Positions 59,199 to 64,000 of a stretch of DNA of 64,000 nucleotides are shown here, in pieces; position 1 is the stretch's first letter, and each line of letters starts with the position of its first letter. The translations under genes were made by a program, and so were the position numbers. This DNA comes from Hofstenia miamia. Taxonomy: Eukaryota > Xenacoelomorpha > Acoela. Under the pieces are notes generated by a model. It made no database searches and was not told the DNA's origin. It saw only the letters and a program-made list of their open reading frames with translations. Location: positions 508,606 to 572,605 of the forward strand of contig SCFE01000021.1 of assembly GCA_004352715.1 (NCBI GenBank). Direction: 5' to 3'.

Positions 59199-60129
59199 CC
59201 TCAACTCATTCTGTCTACTGTACGTTGATGACTCTGCCATTTTCAACTTTGGTAATTCTTTTGCCTCCAATATTACATCTGATCTCTAACTTTTGGCCAC
59301 TTGGTCCTCCGTTAACCATCTTGATTTTAGTCCAACCAAGACATGTGGAATTTCCTTTTCTGTATCTCCCCTTCTGATCTTCCTCTTCCTGTGAACTTTT
59401 CTCCTCATCATACTCATCTTGGAGTTCAACTTGCTGCTAACTTGAATTGGTCTGGGCATATGTCCTTTCGCCTCCGCAAAGCTAATTCCTCACTCTTTGC
59501 CCTCTTCCGCAATGTTCCCTTTAATTCCACGGCTGCTGTGAAACTCTCTTTGTTCAAGTCCATTCCTCGCGCCATTCTTCTCTATGCTTCTTGTTGGTAG
59601 CCTTCTCGTTCCTTGTTCCACTCTATGGAACGTTTCCAGAAGCGTGCCTTCAAATGTCATACAAAGCTGCTTTTCTCAAATTCTCCACTGTCCCGCTGTC
59701 ACTCTACTTCCATGCCTGTGATCTCCTTCTGTTCAATCGCTTGCTCACTCGCAAATTGGATCTTGATCCTTTTGTTTTCATTACGTTCTCTAATTCACGC
59801 TCTACTCGCTCTGATGATGTTGTCACCTTCTCCATTCGTCGTCCCAAGAAACATCGCACTCTTCACTCGTTTTTCAATCGTGCTTGTACTGCAGCTAATT
59901 ACATCTTGACTCTCAAACCTCCAACATCCATTGATTTTTTCCCCGCCGCCGAGATTCAAAAACCTTTGATGTCTTTCCTGTTTGCTGAGCCCTTCTAAAA
60001 CGTCGCCTACTCTTTCATCTGCTCCTATTTCATCTCCTCTGGCTGTCCTCGTTGTCGTAAAACTTGACTTGTTTTTATTCTTTTTATTCCTTTTGTAGTA
60101 TTGTATGCCTTCAGCGGCTAAATAAAGTC

Positions 60130-60188
<59 letters not shown>
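59199..60188 (+). mobile_element. LINE reverse-transcriptase C-terminus and 3' end with (ATT)n tail
   Basis: Its first 294 bp equal 58348-58641, including the YVDD box, and it then continues through the thumb and C-terminal region (HTHLGVQL, ANLNWSGH, LFKSIPRAILLYAS, RPKKHRTLHSFFNR) to a stop at about 59996. The coding sequence is spread over different frames with several stops, so it is dead. A 3' UTR follows with AATAAA at 60121 and an (ATT)n tail at 60130-60188, the kind of simple-repeat tail used by several LINE clades instead of poly(A). Confidence 0.92.
60130..60188 (+). repeat. (ATT)n LINE tail
   Basis: About nineteen ATT units directly after the LINE 3' UTR. Confidence 0.95.
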
Positions 60189-60189
<1 letters not shown>

Positions 60190-60382
60190 ATTTTTGAAAT
60201 CACATAAAAAAATTCCAAAAATTATCCGATTCAAGTACAATTATAATTCTCTGTCGTACAAATTTTACGTAATGAGTTTGTGGCGTTGATTTGATGCACA
60301 AGTTGGATATAGCACTCCGGTTTTTCTAAGGAAACTTGCTTTGGCAAAAGTGATACAGCTGCAACGAACAAATAACAAGAAG

Positions 60383-60437
60383 TACATTTTTGAGACTATT
60401 TGAAATGAGGCAGATGCCAAGTGGTATACTACCAGCA
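60383..60437 (+). repeat. 55-bp overlap with 58643-58697
   Basis: Same sequence with one base difference; it ends at the N at 60438. It marks contig ends that belong together. Confidence 0.92.
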
Positions 60438-60438
60438 N

Positions 60439-61037
60439 AAACCTTAAATGTTTTATATTAATAGCATACATTTCAGCCCTTTTCACCGTAATTTATTTCC
60501 TTTCGAGCATTTCTTATTTTTTAATACTCAATTTGTCCTTACATTTTGTTGTTAGGGTTATATTGACGCAATTTCTTTGATCTGATCCATGTTGGATTAT
60601 TGAAAATACATATTTGTGGAATGTTTCTAAATCCTTCTTAGTATATATAATAAGTCTGTTGCGGCATCTTTTGAGTACACCATCATTGTATACATTTTTT
60701 TGTTTAATATTTTCATTTATTACAATTTCAGGTCCCCATATCGCCTTGGATCAAGAAATATTATCACATATTGATGCATCCTTGGTATGTATTTTTTACT
60801 AATAAAATTGTAAGCATCTTTTAGGAGAGATATCATTTGAGGTCTCCATACTTGTCTTTATTCAATCAGCAGTTGACACTGTACTGCAAATTTCATCTCA
60901 ATTTACGAGAATGTATGTATTTATAATATGTCCAATTGGGTTTTTTCAATGTTAGGGCTTATTGTTTGATTACATCGATTTGTACTGGCATAATTATTGA
61001 GGGGCAATTGGGTAATTGACATTCTTTGTAAATATTT

Positions 61038-61100
<63 letters not shown>

Positions 61101-61456
61101 CAATGTAGATATAATACTTTTTTATCAAATATGTATTAAGAGAACAACAGTCTAAAAATTTAAGAAAGAATTAAGATTAAAAAACTATTAATTATATTTA
61201 TCATTTCACCTAAGAAATTGTCACAAGACTAATTTCATATAAATTCTGTATTAACTACTGAGAGATAGAAATAAATATTGCATATTTGTAGAATTACTGC
61301 AATGCATCTGACATCAATAAGAAATATATAATGATTGCTTTCATCATTGCATAAATTCCTGTTGAATTTGTTAAGGCCAATATATTTTCTAGCATCCTTA
61401 CTATATCATTTAGGAATGAATAAATTTGAATATATTTCCCAAAATCTGTTAATAGG
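60439..61456. other. Non-coding stretch
   Basis: No supportable gene. CG dinucleotides are present up to about 60975 and absent from about 61100 onward. An (AT)n run lies at 61044-61096. Confidence 0.5.
61044..61096. repeat. (AT)n microsatellite
   Basis: About 26 AT units. It sits at the switch from CG-containing to CG-free sequence. Confidence 0.95.
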
Positions 61457-62078
61457 CATCCACTTATCAAAAATTAAGACAAGCTTGAATCCAAAATTTT
61501 ATTATTTGAATTACTTTATATACATAAAAATTTTAATAAAATTCTAAATATCATGATTAACTCCATCTAGGGAGAGAAAGTTGTAATTATTGTCATTTTC
61601 AGAAATATTTCAAATTTATATATATTTTGAATTCAAATTCATTAATTTCATATTCAAATTCATTCTAGTGCCAGACATTTTGTAATGGTTATTGTGAGTA
61701 AATTTATATTTTATTCACATTAATTTTACATTGGTACTTTTACCTATATAAGGAACATTCAAACCAACATAGTGTGGCATTGATGGGAAATCAGCATGTG
61801 TTCCTACTAATCTATCTTATTGAGGGTTTTGAATCAATGTGTGGATTGACCAATGCTACTAAAATAACTAACTATTCCTGCCTATATACCACATTCAGCC
61901 AACCCAATACAGATAACCTTTTAGAAGAGTTGTATAAGACTAGAGCACTACTAAGATTGAGAAGTAAGAAGCCCTAACTCTTGGATGCAACTGGTGACCT
62001 TAGTGTTAATTAAATAACCTAAGCTCAGTGCATTTCTCATCTGATGCAATTTAGGTGAAAGCAATAATGATAAATTTC
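61457..62078 (+). repeat. Second copy of 50438-51059
   Basis: 622 bp near-identical to the first copy, CG-free, ending at the single N at 62079. The 67-codon frame at 61774-61977 is the same as at 50755-50958. Confidence 0.92.
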
Positions 62079-62079
62079 N

Positions 62080-64000
62080 TATATATATATATATTATTCT
62101 ACTTAAATTCGCATTTGTAAGGAAATCATTGAAAAACTATTGTCTAATTTTTAATTGAAGTTGTTCACTGCATTTATGTAATATAGGCCCAATAACTGAA
62201 GTAATTTCTGACTACTTGTTGAAAAGGCTAAATTTTTGCTTAGAACGTTAATTATTTCAAATTTTAATCCGAATCATATTATTTCCAAAACAATTTTGAT
62301 CCCAAAACGATTTGAACAGGATTCGCTTTTTTAATTCTTATTCCTCAATGTTAACTTCTACCTTAGATGTTTGGGTTTTAATTTCTTTTCGTTTTATATA
62401 TTGAATTTAGACAATTTAGATAATTATATTGTCATTAGATTTGAGTGTAAATATTTAGCTGAGCGCTTCTCCAAGCCAGTTGAACTAAGTTTGTATATAA
62501 CCGACTTCGAAGGCAAACAGTTGAATACGCATGGGAACAATTACTCGCGGATGCTTTCATGTGCAGGAGATGTATGAATTGATTTTTGCCAATTTCAACT
62601 ATAAAATATGATTTAGCATTGTAATGATATGATCATCGCACATTGGGCATACATTGCAACTCAGCGTTACTCTGTGAATGTGTTGTTTAGTGGGTTTCAT
62701 GATCTCTATAATCAAATTTCCAATGTTTCATTTGTGGTAAGCTTTTTATTACCTTGATATTTTATTAGATTTGCCGCTTTTACTTTAAGCCAAATTAGCG
62801 TGGAAAAGTACTTGTCATTATAGTGGAATTTTCCGCAAAATGATGTCAATAAGTGAGTATCTTTTTAAATTGTGTAAGGTCTTTGCGGAAAATGTCATGC
62901 AAATTTCTGTGACAAGATCTCTTGACTCCAGCACTACTGCGAAGAGCAGCGAGACTACTATAAGTCAGAGTTGTAACCGGGCAGGGCCGGACTTGGCCGT
63001 AAAATTAAGAATGAAACGTGCCGTGCCCGGGTCCGAAATTTCTGCAGAACGGACCTAGAATTGTTCAAAATTTTATTACTAAATATACATTTTCTTACAT
63101 TAAAATATATCAAAAATTATATTCAATTGACTAATTATACATCAAAAAGTGAATCAACGGCGACAATCATTACAATTAATTAATTCAGAAATTTTCTTAG
63201 TAATAGCAATCAATTGCATTTATACTTTAGGAGTCCCAGAGTAAACTTTAAATTACTTAGATAATACACTGTGTTATATTTGCAAGTTTTCGAGGGCAAT
63301 GCTGCACATTTTCATAGGATGTACCATAAACATATTTATTATTAAAACTGCAATATAACTATTAACAATTTTAAAATGCACATTAAAATCCTTTTCCAGC
63401 AGTGAACGCATCCTTGTTTTAAGCAGATCACCTTTGATGCATACACGAGTTAACTTTATTGTATTCATCACTACAGTAACCGTGATTGGTAAGACTAAGA
63501 GCTATATTTTATGAGAATTTCTACATAAATCTGGTTGCACTCTTTAAAGTCAAACTATCTATTTATTAACATTTGTTTGATTGCAGCTGCTTGCATTTAA
63601 TTATTACATTATTAAACATTATGTACCGCAATTACTCTTTCTAGTGCACTTGTGCACACTTTCTCAAATACATTCTATCTAATTTCGTGTCAATTGCTAC
63701 TGTGATTATTCATCCTTCACCCAATTTCAGTTGCGGTTTAAATCTACAAAAGTTGTTAGATGGAAATCAGTCGTTTTAACAAAATTTGCTATAGCAGTCC
63801 ACAATAATCATTGAAGAATCATATATTACAGTATCATTTTCAAATTGTCTAGTTTAAATGATTTTTGGTCAATCCCTATTTACATTCCGTTTGTAATTCG
63901 TTCGAATCTCTCACTAATTTCAAAAGGCGTGTGCAAAATTATTTTTAATGAATATTTGTTTTTGTTTATTCAATGTAATAATGCCAAATGTCGCTAGCAA
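62080..64000. other. Non-coding stretch at right edge
   Basis: No supportable gene. Short open frames of 65-72 codons lack motifs. Normal CG frequency. Confidence 0.5.
62992..63060 (+). mobile_element. Possible hAT terminus
   Basis: CAGGGCCGGACTTGGCCGTA, followed by a GC-rich stretch with ccgtgcccgggtccgaaat, resembles the CAGGGCCGG start of many hAT elements. No partner end was found. Confidence 0.35.

Noticed and set aside
1-64000. tRNA, rRNA and snRNA genes
   Set aside because: Scanning for B-box GGTTCGAATCC-type words and paired A boxes by eye gave no candidate with a cloverleaf. A covariance-model search would be needed to exclude them fully.

Overview
The window looks like nuclear DNA from an AT-rich invertebrate animal. 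It contains spliced coding exons with GT-AG introns, a metazoan transcription-factor gene, LINE and hAT-like repeats, many (AT)n microsatellites and long non-coding stretches. I see no bacterial-style operons, rRNA, tRNA or CRISPR. The species cannot be named from the sequence.

1-6.4 kb (minus strand): the 3'-ward part of one gene of the MYT1/MYT1L/ST18 family. Eight exons (266-535, 597-698, 1533-1623, 3862-3902, 4265-4343, 4418-4529, 4756-5073, 6356-6428) join in one frame into 362 codons. They encode a Ser/Leu-rich region, an acidic linker, a tandem pair of C2HC zinc fingers matching the central pair of vertebrate MYT1L, and a Pro/Ser/Thr-rich linker. The gene runs off the left edge. Its 5' end must lie to the right of 6.4 kb and was not found.

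6.4-48 kb: no convincing coding exon. This is intron and/or intergenic DNA with several small non-autonomous DNA transposons. They include a hAT-like element with an 8-bp target duplication at 23.2 kb, a four-copy hAT-like MITE family, a tandem foldback pair at 22.7 kb, an 84-bp palindrome at 33.75 kb and a 46-bp minisatellite with inverted ends at 38.4 kb. Three N-gaps sit inside (AT)n runs.

48-62 kb: an unusual and badly assembled region. About 4.1 kb (48.1-52.2 kb) is almost free of CG dinucleotides. From 52.7 kb onward, single-N joins separate pieces that duplicate each other: an apparent second haplotype with a 527-bp deletion, a 622-bp block present at both 50.4 and 61.5 kb, and slices of one non-LTR retrotransposon placed between duplicated flanks. 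The contig 59199-60437 fits exactly into the gap at 58642, so the piece order here is probably wrong.

62-64 kb: AT-rich non-coding DNA with one possible hAT terminus. The only gene with a clear function is the MYT1-type regulator. I found no evidence for a new multi-gene system.
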